Below, piece after piece: positions 48,830 to 60,482 of a DNA stretch of 64,000 nt. The stretch spans positions 4,665,501 through 4,729,500 of the forward strand of contig NC_071669.1 in NCBI RefSeq assembly GCF_028554725.1, in the 5' to 3' direction. Origin of the DNA: Zeugodacus cucurbitae. Lineage: Eukaryota > Arthropoda > Insecta > Diptera > Tephritidae. Within the stretch, counting starts at the first letter, position 1. Each line of letters opens with the position of its first letter. The notes under the pieces were generated by a model that saw only the letters and a program-made list of their open reading frames with translations, ran no database searches and was not told the DNA's origin. The translations under genes and the position numbers were made by a program.

Positions 48830-49205
48830 TGCGTTTCAGAAAAGATCCGCCGCCATTATCGTTTTTGCTTTTCAATATTCGTACGCGCTAGTGTAAAAGT
48901 GAACTGCTGGTATTAATTAAGAAAAATGTGAATTTATATATTGATAACTTAAAATTTATATAATTAAAATAATATTTAATAATCACTTTAGTTCACTACT
49001 GTTTATAAGCAAAAACATTTACCGGCCAGAGTTTTTAAAGTGTTTATTTTGCAAAAGTATTCTCACAGAGCCAAGGGACGTGCCAGTACATGCAACTTTA
49101 TTTGGAAAGTTATTAATATAAAATACAAAAATATGGAAAATGCCTATATTACATTGTCATCGAACAGCAGGAGCTCCGCCAGTTCAGCTGAATGAAATTA
49201 AGGTT
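48830..49205 (+). other. Possible first exon and promoter of an unidentified gene
   Basis: The stretch has housekeeping-promoter texture in AT-rich DNA (CCGCCGCCATTATCG at about 48850). A short frame at 49134-49196 (MENAYITLSSNSRSSASSAE, then stop) is followed ten bases later by AAG|GTTAGT, an acceptable splice donor at about 49204. It could be a 5' untranslated exon with a small upstream frame. No downstream exon was recognised in this window, so the call is weak. Confidence 0.22.
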
Positions 49206-49209
49206 AGTT

Positions 49210-51000
49210 ATAACAAATATATATATTTTTTCTAATTTATTAATGCTTTTTATCAACTACTCCCGAGTCACCAGCTGCTATTGCAATGTCTTTATTAAAC
49301 TACACTACTCCTAAGCCTCTTCCAATCCAGCAATTATTGCCACTAGGAACAATCACATGCATATATGCACTCCTATCAATCAGCGCTTTCAGCTTTCAAT
49401 TTACAAAGACATTCTTTGCACAAATTATCCATTGATTTCCATAAACGTTAGCAATTCCGCAAACATTCCACAACATTGAAATATTTCTGCAATAAATTAT
49501 ATTTCACCAAAGCCAATGGGGGCTGTCATGGCAATGCTCATCAAATCGTACAAACGTTCCGAAAGGCCATGCCAGTACAACCATTTTAAGTAAAATAATT
49601 ACATTTTTAACAAACGATGAGTTGTAGAAAATTGAGAATGATTATTCAAAGTTTTCGAGTGTGCTACGGTGGCTGCAGCGACTGCAATTTATTATTAGAT
49701 ATGGCATGGTATGAAGCGGTAAGCAACAGCAACAATGAGCAGACAGCCCGCCTACCGACAGCAGCAACTGCCAAATGAAAAGTGGACATCAAAAGTGCAC
49801 AATTGGCAATGCCAACAACAATAGTGAAATAATAGTGGACAGTAGCAACTGCAAGAAGGGGTACAACCAGATATATAAAGCCTGCAACAACAATGCAACC
49901 AATTGCAGTAGTGATAACGTGCGCGCATAAGAATTCTTGTTTCAAAACAGTTGCAGTTCTCCAACTAAGCATGCAGCATTGTCTGCTAGCCAGCTGGGTG
50001 GATGCTACGTATTTACTTATAGAACAAGTACGAATTACAATTGCTTAATCAGCATTTGTTGCTTGCTGACCAAGTTGATATATATGTTGTTAACAACAAA
50101 GTGAACGCTTGATCGCTTACTGAAATAGCTTCTAACCAAAATAAGCTGTTGGCTTGGCAAATATGTATGCATATGGTCATCGAGCTGCCAAGCGGCTGTA
50201 TGCTTCACCGACTGACAATTTGCTTATTGACCAACTGGCTGACGGACTGGCGTTCAACAGCAATACAACAATACTGCGCTTGTTGTTGTTTGCTACAAAA
50301 GCAACAACACAACTGCCAGCAATCGCGTACAGAACGCAGCGCGCCAGTGTCGGTGGCAACAACACTCAGCCGCAGTCGTTCCGCTTGGCCGCTGGCCAAA
50401 TTGAATTTTGCACAGTGATTTAGCTAAATCATCTAAATCCAACAAAAAATGTGTGTTTGTGTGCGCTCACATTCTTACTCACTCGTTAGTTTCGCCAAAC
50501 TTTTAAGCGCTTACGTGAGTGTAGTGGCTGTGCATATAAGCCTTCCTGCGGCCAGTGGCCGTTGTTAGCTGCCGTGCATGGGTTAAGCACTTCATCATTT
50601 GGCAGTGCGCGACTAAATTTAAAGCTCAATTTGCTGTGAGGAGCGTAAAAATCGCCGCAATTGTTAGTTGGTTTGCCGCAATGACTTGTGGTTGTAGACT
50701 AATGATCACTTATAATCGTAATGATGTTGTGTTATTGAATGTCATTATGGTGTTGTTGATGATTGTGAATATGCTTTTAGGTATTCGCAGTGAAGATATA
50801 TGCTGAAAGATCCACTTTGAATAATCTTATAACTTTATCTGAGAAAATTACTCTAAAAGCTATTCTGGGTTCAAAAGAGAATTAAAAAATATTATGAGGA
50901 TTTAAAAAATAATAATAATCCGTACTTTAAGCTATGTCTAAATTATAATTTAGAAATACTAGCCAAACATTTTTTATCTAACATTTTGTTCTAAAGTTAG
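49210..51000. other. Intergenic sequence, no supported gene
   Basis: Paired frames on both strands at 49664-49972 and 50149-50423 derive from CAA/TTG-rich sequence and have no domains. Confidence 0.4.
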
Positions 51001-51002
51001 TT

Positions 51003-51666
51003 TTAAGGTTAGGTTAACCTAACTTAGATTAAGATAGGATATGTTGGATTAGGCTAGGTTAGGTTGGGTTAGGATATGTTAGGTTCGGTTAGGTTATGTT
51101 AGGTTAAGTTATGTTAGGTTAAGTTAGGTTAGGTTAGGTTATGTTAGGTTAGGATATGTTAGGTTAGGTTAGGTTAGGTTATGTTAGGTTAAGTTATGTT
51201 AGGTTAAGTTAGGTTAGGTTGGGTTAGGATATGTTAGGTTAGGTTAGGTTAGGTTATGTTAGGTTAAGTTATGTTAGGTTAAGTTAGGTTAGGTTAGGTT
51301 AGGTTGGGTTAGGATATGTTAGGTTAGGTTAGGTTAGGTTATGTTAGGTAAAGTTATGTTAGGTTAAGTTAGATTAGGTTATGGTAGGTTAGGTTATGTT
51401 AGGTTAAGTTAGCTTAGGTTAGGTTATGTTAGGTTAGGTTATGTTATGTTAGGTTAAGTTAGGTTAGGTTATGTTAGGGTAAGTTAGCTTAGGCTGGATT
51501 ATGTTAGATTAGGTTATGTTAGGTTAGGTTAGGTTAGGTTAAGCTAGGTTAGGTTAGGTTAAGCTAGGTTAGTTTAGATTAGATTAGGTTGGGTTAGGTT
51601 AAGCTAGGTTAGGTTAGATTATTTTAAGTTAGATTAGGTTAGGTTAGGTTGTATTAGGTTAGGTTA
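51003..51666. repeat. Interstitial TTAGG-like pentanucleotide tract, about 660 bp
   Basis: About 130 pentamers in register. The majority unit is TTAGG (written AGGTT), with recurrent variants TTATG, TTAAG and TTGGG, and more decay toward both ends. TTAGG is the canonical arthropod telomere repeat, whereas Diptera are known to have lost telomerase-maintained TTAGG telomeres. The tract is internal, with unique DNA on both sides. A super-repeat marked by AGGATATGTT recurs at about 51071, 51151, 51226 and 51311 (75-85 bp), so part of the tract grew by unequal exchange of multi-pentamer blocks. Confidence 0.93.
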
Positions 51667-51765
51667 ACTCAAATGGTAGATCTCCGCGACTGCAAAGAAT
51701 CTCACTTAGACAGCTTCGACTGTCCTTTGTGCTTTCAAGTTTAATAACCATAAACAAATTTCAAT
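51667..51765 (-). mobile_element. Probable LINE 3' end adjoining the TTAGG tract
   Basis: Read on the minus strand, the sequence gives GTCTAAGTGAG followed, about 40 bases on, by GTTAACCTAACC, running into the CCTAA strand of the tract. The LINE at 18.6-19.2 kb ends in the same order: AGTCTAAGTGGG, about 40 bases, then CCTAACCTAACG. This suggests the tract begins at the 3' tail of a minus-strand LINE of that family. The match is short, so the assignment is tentative. Confidence 0.5.
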
Positions 51766-51769
51766 AACC

Positions 51770-54285
51770 CAAACTAGTGGAAGCGCTCGCCGGCTAGTGA
51801 AGAGTCTTAATGAAAATTCAATTGGCTTTTGACCATGCCTCACAAGCACATGTTTGTCTATATTCATTTATATTAAACGGCAATTAAACTTTATGCACCA
51901 AGTACTGGACTGCCAACCGCAACCTGAGTGCTACTAGCATATTTATTGTTAACACAACGTTAATACATAATAATGGCAATGTCAGAATTGAGACTAAAGC
52001 CAAATTTAAGGCTTGAAGAGTGCAGTCAAAAACCCGCCAATGACTATTACTACCGGTACTGACAATAACTTTGCTAAGCGCTTTGCTGTTAAACTCGACT
52101 GATTGCCATTTGCTCATGCTGCCAGTTCAACGCGATGAAAGAAGCTCGCTACGTTCATAATGAACAGTCTGTTGTTAAATAAGAATTCCAGCTTCTAATA
52201 AGCAGCTTGCGCGCAAAAGCTACTGAAATTGCCTTCTTTCTTTCCATTTTGTTATATTTTTTTCATTTAAGTTCCTATTTTATTATTGCAACCGATAAGG
52301 CATAGCCAAAGTGGTCAACTTGCCGTTTATGGTAATGACTGAAATTAGACCCCGAACGCGGACACATGTATAAGTCATAGTAAAGCGCAGCCAGGAAAAA
52401 CAGTCAGCGCAGTCAGTCATATAGTAGTAATGTTAAGCGATGCGGCGACGCGCGGCACGGCGGCAGCGTGACGAGACGAAATGTTGAACGCGCGCGCGCT
52501 GCAGTTGTAGCATTGCTATTGACTATTTGCTGCAACTGCCACTGACAGACGAGTAGATGAATGTCCATAATATCTACATATGTACATACTTTAACTGACG
52601 ATGGCGTCGTCTATAGCCAGACAACGCTAAGCGCGCGCGTACTCCAAATGACCGCGCGTTTATGCGCCACTATGCGACTAGAGCGCAGCGCGTTTCTGTT
52701 CATTCATTTTGGACTTTTGTGACAGCCGCCTATTAGTAATGGCCACAACTTGGGCGTCGCTGAAATTGACTAGCTCCAAATACATTTGAGCTATGGACAT
52801 TGCGCTTTTACAGCCTCAACTAAAGTTGTTTATATGTGACTGTGAGTAAAGTAGTTGGACGGTGAGCTGTGCGCGCCGCAAGCGCGTCTAGCCAGAGTCG
52901 CGGCAGGCAATACGCGCGCTTGGCTAGTTAGTTAGTTAGATGTATGTATGTATGTTTGGCGATTTAGTGACCAAACAGATGAGTGCGCTTATGAATGCAG
53001 CGAGCGCGCGTCTGTCACTGGTGCGCTTATTGTAGCGATGCGGCGCGTTGCAACGCTGCACTGCTATTTGCTGTTTGCCATTCGTTTGCTGCTTCCATTT
53101 GCCCCAAAGTGTTTTGGACCATTTATTTGGTAGTCAAATGTCTGTGGCATGCGCATATGAAATAAAATATGAAATTAGCAATAACAACAAATACAAAAGT
53201 CACAAAAAAATAAAAATTTTCTGCACCGCGCTCATACATATTTGGTCAAGCTGCAGGGTTTGCGCTTGCGCGCGCTTCACTAATATTATTATTAAGCTAC
53301 TCCATGCCAATTTTAATTAACTGTCAGTTGCGCGCAACTAAATAAAATTACTTATTTTCGCAAATCATTTGTTGTTGTTTACACGGACAGTGAGGGAGAC
53401 ACCTGTGTGTGTGTGTGCTGCCATCATTAGTCATAGCTGGCTGAGTTGTTTTCCCGCTTCATGTCATTAATGTGCGCTGTGAAAGCGCTCGTTAACAGCA
53501 CGCCAAGGAATTTGTATGCGATTTTACCACATAAAGGCGTTCGGCGTGGCACAGAGCGTGTTGGATTGGTTAAAATTCCCGAGATTCCTTTGCACAAAAG
53601 CGGCACGAAAAGCGTATTTCACTTTTATGTTTTAGCGCGATTTGTTAACCCAAAAATTAGGACATGTCTGTGGTAGGCCGACGCGAAGGCTTTTATGGCT
53701 GGGCGCCGCGCCGAAGTGTGCAATTTTGGGTGAATGTCGTTTGGAGTCGGCACCAGCGGGAGGGGTGGTGTAATGTGCGGCAAATGCTGTGCGGCGCCAC
53801 AGTATCCAGTTTCGAGTATTGCAGATTGGCGCCAAAGCGTACAGTAAAGTAAAATGCCGCTCAAGCGCATGTAAAAGGAAAGGTTCACTAATTTTAATTA
53901 AGTAAAACTTGTAATAATTGCAACGGAACGCTTATGGGAGAGATTCGTGCGAGCAAATAAATTTAATTGACAGCATAGCGATTGATACAGTCAAGATTTC
54001 TTAAGCATTTTATCTGATGAGGAAACGTTTACCGACAGATTGATGGTGTGAAAGTCTGATTGATGATTTGTTGTTGTTTTAACGGTAGACAATATTATCC
54101 ATAAACTATGAAGCCTTATAAGGTTGCCCCGGTGCGGCTGAGGAAGCTTCAGACTCATCAAAATACCACTCGCCGGATAACCTTAAGTTACCTCTTGATG
54201 TCTCTGGTCAAGCTTCTGCATAATGAGGCCCGAAAATCTCTCCAAACTGTTTTTGTGGGGATGTTTTTTGTTGGAACCATCCCTG
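51770..54285. other. Intergenic sequence, nothing recognised
   Basis: CpG-bearing, GCGCGC-rich stretches at 52430-53060 contrast with the AT-rich surroundings. A GTTAGTTAGTTAGATGTATG microsatellite lies near 52930. No exon is identifiable. Confidence 0.4.
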
Positions 54286-54292
54286 CAGTTAC

Positions 54293-54832
54293 TTGCTAGA
54301 AGCCGAGCCGTCTGCTAGAGATATCGAGAGTATCTTACTGAAATACGTCGGCGGTTTACAGGACTATACCGACCGGACATCGGATGTGACAGACTTTCGA
54401 CAGGAAAGCCATTCACAGAGGAGCCATTTAGCGACCTTCATAGACTCCCTCCGCATGAATGGCGTACTTGGAGATAAATTACTACCTAGTGCGGAAACAG
54501 AGATCGAGTTGCCTCGCGAAACCAATGTGACCCTGGTGCAATTCGTTCGGGATGTTATAGCAGATTAAACTCCTACCTATTCAGATTGAACCCCGACATA
54601 CCCAATATATGTAAAGAGTCCCAGAATGACATTAATCATCTCTTTGCATGCCCACTAAACTCCCCTTATCTAACATCCCTTTCCCTTTGGTCCGTTTCTG
54701 TCGAAACAGCTCGTTTCCTGGGCCTCCAGTTAGATGACTTCGCTGACAATTGGTTTAAGCTTGCCAGTTCAGGCAGGCATAGACCCGACACTCGTGGTAA
54801 CGGACTAATATACTTCCAGTAACAACAGACTT
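54293..54832 (+). mobile_element. Decayed jockey-like LINE 3' end
   Basis: One frame reads ILLKYVGGLQDYTDRT, then MNGVLGDKLLPSAETEIELP and RETN. A frame change leads to LNPDIPNICKESQNDINHLF, ACPLNSPYLTSLSLWS, VETARFLGLQLDDF. This order (NGVL, ELPRET, PDI-N-C, H-NHLF-CP, LTPLSLW, VETA-FLGLP) is the conserved C-terminal end of jockey-like retrotransposons in flies. The Cys/His motif has lost part of its first Cys pair. It is a 5'-truncated, frameshifted remnant, related to the one at 56.6 kb. Confidence 0.8.
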
Positions 54833-54834
54833 TC

Positions 54835-56580
54835 GGATGACAGGAAACATAAGCGATTTAATTCGACCTTTTCTGACTATGCTAGGACTAATTCATTCCT
54901 TAACTGATCTTAAGCACCCCCTGAACACCCTGACACCTTCATCAAATGATAAATTGCCGAGTTCTTCAGAGACATAGACAGTCCATAGCGTGGAATAACT
55001 GCCTTTAACATGTTGAATGCATTAATGACTCAGACTCCTGGAACACAACGATCAATCAACAAAAAGATCTTCCGAATTCGAATGTAGAAACAGCATGGGA
55101 GTCCCAAAGACATGATAGAAGAAGGAACTGTCGACAACTCGAATGAATAACTGCCTAATCTCACGTATTACTGAAGATCCAATGCAATCCTGTGGCTTAG
55201 GCCCAGCCAAACCACCACCATTACACCCAATGGAATAGATACATATATCATCGCGTCAAAAAAATCACTTTCCACAAATTAACTGTCACCTTAGCGACAG
55301 CCAGCGGAGAGTAATTGAAAAATGTTGCAACAATTAATAAATCTCCGTATGACAAACTTATATGGACATATCACACCAGCAGCAGCAGCAGCATGGGGGC
55401 ATGACAAATGTGTGGGCGTGTCAATTGATTTGAAATCCATTCAATTTGAAAGCGACAAGAGTAGTAGATTACAAAGAGACAACAGAGTCAACAAAGAAAG
55501 AGCCAGTCGACGAGGATAAAGTTGAGCGCTTTCGGCGCGCCTAAGTCGAGCACACAAATGTTGCGCAGACCGTAAACAAGCTCATAAATTTTGCACAACT
55601 GTCGGCGGGCAGTAAATTAAACAGCCATAAAACAGGATAATTAAAGCGGCGACGCTGAATGTAGTAGCAACAAAATCGCTGTAGGCGCAAAAGCTTTAGC
55701 TTGAATTGTCATCTAGTAGCAATGGGCGTCCGTGGCTAAGCTGTGGACCAGCGCAACGCAACGCATTGGCTGCCAGTGTTAAGCTTGTGATGTACTAATA
55801 GCAGTTAAAATTAGAGTTTAGGCATCTTTACGCGAACTCCAGCAGCAACAAATACAACAAATCTAGTGATTAATAAAATATCAGCAGCGATCGGTCTTCG
55901 GTCTGCCGCTGACAAGTGTTCAAGTGGTCGCAGCCACAACATGTTGCCCTGTTGCATGTTACCATGTACAACACGAAGCGCGTGTAAGTGTTGCAGCGAA
56001 TGCAACTCTTGCCACCGCCGACCGCCGACCGCATGCGGCATGCCACATGCAACACGCAAACACTTGTTCGCCAATTGACAATCGCTTTTGGTCGTTAATT
56101 TTCTATTGCTGGGCTGCTGCCGACGGCGACGTGCCATAAAGATGGCGGTATTTCGGCATTCCTCATCGACTGCTTCCAGCTTCCTGAAGTTTTTTATTGC
56201 GTATGCACATGTTTGTGCAAGCGCTGTGTTTAAGGCGCACTGCAATCAACCAACCATTCGTGATCACATTCGTCTTCGACAATTAATGATGGCTTTAGAT
56301 AGAAAGAATGAAAGTTGCTTAGTAGATACATAGATGCGCGTGGCACAGTAGTTGCGTTCCATAATCGGACTGTGGGCTGTTAAGCGTTAAACTAATGGGT
56401 ATTGCATTGATTAGAATCTCTTTTTAAAAGGGGTTCCGCAGTATTAGCTGGTGGGAGAGAGGGAGGTTAATATCTTAGGCTTGGTTTCCGTGCTGTCTGA
56501 ACCAAAGAAGCACGATGCTTTTCTTGATAGGTTTCCACTTAAAGTGTCCCTCATTTTGAAATAAGAAAGGAAGAAGCATA
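54835..56580. other. Intergenic sequence, no supported gene
   Basis: The longest frame (56245-55811, minus, 144 codons) is overlapped by other open frames on both strands in a CGACGG/CAGCA-rich stretch and has no domain. A (CAG)5 run lies at about 55377. Confidence 0.4.
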
Positions 56581-56587
56581 TGGAACT

Positions 56588-56985
56588 ATGAGAAACGCCA
56601 TTCACAGTGGAACTAATAACACCTTCCTTGCCTCCCTGCCATTGAATGGCGTCCTTGGAAGCAAACCACCACCCTTAGCAGACGAAGAGCTCGAGTTGCC
56701 ACATGAAACCAGAGAGAACCTTGCACAACTTCGTTCTGGATATTGTTGCAGGTTAGACTCCTTATCCAGACTGAAACCCGACATACAGAATATCTGCCCT
56801 ACATGACACAAATCACCTCTTTGCATGCGCAACAAACTCAACTCATCTAACACCCCTTTCCCTTTGGTCTGACCCCATCGAAACAGCATGTTTCCTGGAT
56901 CTCCCGTTAAATGACCTCGACGCCAACTAGACTTGTACTTTCCGTTTCTGCTGGGCTGGACAATTGCTACAACAACAACAACATG
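56588..56985 (+). mobile_element. Jockey-like LINE 3' end with ACAACA tail
   Basis: The frame encodes FLASLPLNGVLGSKPPPLAD, then EELELPHETRENLAQLRSGY and LKPDIQNICPT. A frameshift leads to HLFACATNS, LTPLSLWSDPIETACFLDLP and LNDLDAN, then a stop. The 3' untranslated tail ends GGGCTGGACAATTGCTACAA and (CAA)n, a typical jockey-group ending. It is dead by frameshift and lacks the reverse transcriptase. It shares the landmark series with the 54.3 kb fragment. Confidence 0.82.
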
Positions 56986-57219
56986 AGAACTTTAAGTGTC
57001 GTTAATCTGTGTCCATGGATACAAAGGGAGCATCTTACGTCTAAGATGCAAGCGACATCCGAGTTCAAAATAAGTGTTTTCTTTCATGAATTCTGCATAG
57101 ACCTCTACTTTTTAAAAGAGACAGATTCCCCAACTTTTAATTGCAAAATACAGGAAACCTTGCGAAAGATAAGACTCTTTGTACTACAAAGATAAGTGAA
57201 GATTACAAAAGTTGTATTC

Positions 57220-57660
57220 CTACCAAATACCACGACAGTCGGGTCGAGGTAACCAGAACGGGACTGGGCTTATACTCCTCTAAGAACTTTCAACTTGGCG
57301 ATATTCCAAATATGTTTTCTGCCTTTACAACAAGAACATCCAAATAAGGAACATGTCAAAGCCGCAGTTTCCATTACTTGGTCGCCATCAGTGTCTCCGG
57401 ATACGTCTACTTTCACAAAAGCTGAGGCTTGAAAACTGATTAACAGACGGCTGACCAAATTTAGAGGGTTATAGCAGGTTGTTGACTTACCAATGATGTA
57501 CCGCGACTCGATCGGAGAAGATCTTCCTTTCCTTCGACAGTCGGTTCCACGTAACCGGAACGAATCCAGATTTTTATCCGGCCAAGGACCGTCTAATCGA
57601 CAGCATGCCTTAAAATTATTTGGGGAATGTTTTATACCGTTACAACAACAACAACTATAT
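57220..57660 (+). repeat. Two copies of a short retroposon-like end
   Basis: CGACAGTCGG-x-GAGGTAACCAGAACG at about 57232 and CGACAGTCGGTTCCACGTAA CCGGAACG at about 57536 are related. The second continues through TTTTATCCGGCCAAGGACCG and GGGGAATGTTTTATACCG to TTACAACAACAACAAC. It has the look of a SINE or LINE 3' end, with a short CAA-rich tail. No protein is encoded. Confidence 0.5.
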
Positions 57661-57664
57661 CATC

Positions 57665-59285
57665 ATTCCTCTTTAAATCATTGGTTAGCACGAATACTAT
57701 ACTTTCCGGTCTCTGGACCACCGAAGATCATTTCTATTCCAGTATAAAGAGAACTTCCAATATTTGTACGATTCCCTAAAGCATACACTGTTTTATAGAC
57801 CTCCTTTGTGAGGAGCAGGACATTAAGCGTGCTCATACTCGAAAGTGCTGACCAACAGTAGTCAAGCGCTGCTCAATCGCACAAAGCTTTTAATGGCGAT
57901 AATTTGCCTACTGTTTCGTTTAATGGCCAGCTGATGCATTTCAGCTACTGAAATGTATCAAAAAAGCCACCATTTATCGCAGCTTAAGTGTTTGCCTATA
58001 ACCACCATCATACTATTTTATGGCCAAAATTCTTTTCTTTTCGACGAAAATCACTTTGTTCCACGTTAATGCATTTGAATTGTTCCATTCATGCGCCTTT
58101 CAACGCTCGATTGCTTTATGCGTGCCTCATGCCTGTTTTTCCTCTCTTCCTCTTGTAGCAACAACTTTTACGAGACAACGAGTTTGGTTGACAACAAATT
58201 CCGACATGACAGCATTTCTGCCGGACACGTCGCTTGTACAACGCGCCGCTGGACGTGGAACGCGACGCGCACGCTTGTCGATCTTTTGCTGATCAACTGC
58301 GTTGTTGTTGTTGGTTGTTAGTCGGTTTTTTGTTTTTGTTGCTTCTTATCAGCATTTGCATGTCCTGTCTGTTGTCGCTGTAATGTTGCAATTAAGCGTC
58401 AGCGTGTCGCGTACGTGCAACTTGTTAAAGCGTACAACATTTGTCAATTTTCACTGGAATTTCCATATCACTTGCCAGTTTGGTCGACGCGCCGAAACGT
58501 TTGGCAGTCTGTGCGCTGTCACGCAGCCACCAAAAATTCGCCGCTTGCATGTACCGCGCCTCTCTATATCCAAGTGTGTACAAAAATATGCATGCGTGCC
58601 ACACGCCCTATTGTCCGCTGCAGGTTACGGCTGTCCAGTCTGTGGCATGTGCTAAATAGCCGGGCGATCGTTGATTGAGGCGGTGGACGGTTGGTAAACA
58701 TTTTCAAAAAAAAAAAAGAACTCTTAAAATAAGCAGCCGAGCACCGCCGGATTATGCTAATGCGTTGTCTTTACGATTTTATGTAGACAATGGAGATTAA
58801 AGTGGAGAATTTTGCTTAGAGATAACTCTGGGCTCCAATAAATGCAAAGAAACTGAGGACCTACCCAAAACGAGTCTCAGTTATTAACAACGAAGTCTAG
58901 ATAAATGATAATTCCGACTAAGATCAACAAAATTATTGGGTCCGCTTCAAGAACAACCCCAAAATTGGACTCCTTTATAAGCAAGGGTCTCCAGAGAAAT
59001 CAAGCAACTACTATTGTATGTCCAAATATCCGTTATTGAATTGTTGTACAAGAGTCATTCACTCAAATCCCTTGTTTTATTCGCTCACAACAACAACCGG
59101 ACCCGGAAGGCTACCAATAATCTGGAAGATTTTGTATCAAATTCTTCACCATTCTCGTAAAGAAAAATTTCCCAAAAATAAATTTAAACAATTTATTTAC
59201 TTTTAATGTTTCAAATAGTCAGATATTATACTTTAAAGTATTTCAAGGCAGTTTTGTTTCTATTAAAATAACATTTTCAAACATT
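57665..59285. other. Intergenic sequence before Tsen34
   Basis: Overlapping frames at 58020-58678 on the plus strand are mutually incompatible and lack domains. No clear AATAAA for the minus-strand gene lies immediately downstream of its stop; ATAAA-like A/T-rich sequence begins at about 59200. Confidence 0.4.
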
Positions 59286-59289
59286 TCTC

Positions 59290-60482
59290 TCAGCTTTCCT
59301 GAGATCTGAGTCCAGCACTTGCGGCAGCACCAAATTTCTCTCTATTACCTTCCCACTGCACAGTTTGATAGTGTACTTCACGCTCTTCATTACCATCCAC
59401 TCCCTCTACTTCTTCACCAAAGTAAGCGAAAATGCAAATCTTATTGACAATAACAGATAAACGCACTTTGGCTATCATGTCTAAAGGTTGTATGATCGGT
59501 GTATCAAGTAGTATCACAATATGTGAAGCATGATATTGCAGCGGATCGCCAGGGTAAAGCAGAAAATCTGCGCCAAATGCATCGCCAGCAGTGACAAAGT
59601 AACCACGCGTCCAAAAATCACAAAACACTTTATATTTGAGAGCATTTTCAATGGCGGGGGCGTCGACAATTTTGAAAGCTGCAAAAATGATTTGTTAAAT
59701 ATTTTAAATTATTTAATTTAAATTACTTTAAAAGGCAATTAAATTATTTACCGTGTGTTTGCGTGTGCGCGCAAGCGATTTCCAATGGCGCATTATTGCG
59801 TTCAAAGACGAAATTATCAGCAGTTTCTTGTAAAATTTGTGAGGCTTCTAGCACAATATCTGTTGAGAAATTAAGCTACTTTTATTTAATTTATATATTT
59901 TAATTAATATTTTCATTTGCTTATACCCGCTTTTGGTACACCTGCCTTTAAAAGCTTCTTTCGTTTTCCCTCAAGTATCTTGCTCATATTACATTCAGTT
60001 TCATGTAATTTTGCGCTCTTAAGTGTATCAGCTTGTGCTGTAAAGCTTGCTTCCAACAACTCATGGTACTTCGCCAACTCATTGGCAGCCGGCACGCGCA
60101 GCAGAGATTCCTGCTTTGAAACCAATTGAGCAACGCCACTTTCTACTAGAAATCGTGTCTCATACGTTGTCAGCTCCAACGGTAGCGCTGAAGAATGGAA
60201 ATATTATTTAAAAAGTGCATTTGAATGTGTATTTTATGTTACAATTAACTGCAATCATTCGCCGACCATCCACGCATATTACATGTGCCCACCAGTGCAC
60301 CCACAATGCGGTGCTGCTGCCGCAATGTCATGTAGTCTGCAAAAGGGTTATTGTTAGGTTAAGCATAGTAGGTTCTTTAATTATATTTACTCACCGTCCA
60401 CATTGAATACATATCCTGTGCCATTTATTAATGTTAAATTTATTTTATTAGATTCCTCTTCAATGCCGTCCGGAGGATCCAT
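59290..60482 (-). CDS. Tsen34: tRNA-splicing endonuclease subunit Sen34
   Basis: Catalytic subunit of the nuclear endonuclease that excises tRNA introns; the family's role is the 3' splice-site cut. Exons (minus): 60482-60395, 60336-60283 (end uncertain), 60187-59927, 59859-59752, 59678-59290; all joints are phase 1. The product is about 299 residues (human TSEN34: 310). The N-terminal domain includes INGTGYVFNVDDYMTLRQQH and RIVGALVGT, then LPLELTTYETRFLVESGVAQ. A charged Lys/Glu linker follows. The C-terminal nuclease fold has YFVTAGDAFGADFLLYPGDP and LQYHASHIV. The expected catalytic triad is present: Tyr of LLYPGDP (~212), His of QYHASH (~220) and Lys of VIVNKI (~250). A conserved Trp sits in YQTVQWEG. 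The ATG is the first in frame upstream of the signature. The exon-2 donor is ambiguous: GT at 60282-60281, or a non-canonical GC at 60252-60251 that would add 10 residues in frame. Confidence 0.93.

Noticed and set aside
53446..53676. 76-codon frame in a GC-richer stretch
   Set aside because: No signal peptide, domain or splice sites; overlapping frames on the other strand.
55811..56245. 144-codon minus-strand frame
   Set aside because: Several other frames are open on both strands over the same repetitive CAGCA/CGACGG sequence.
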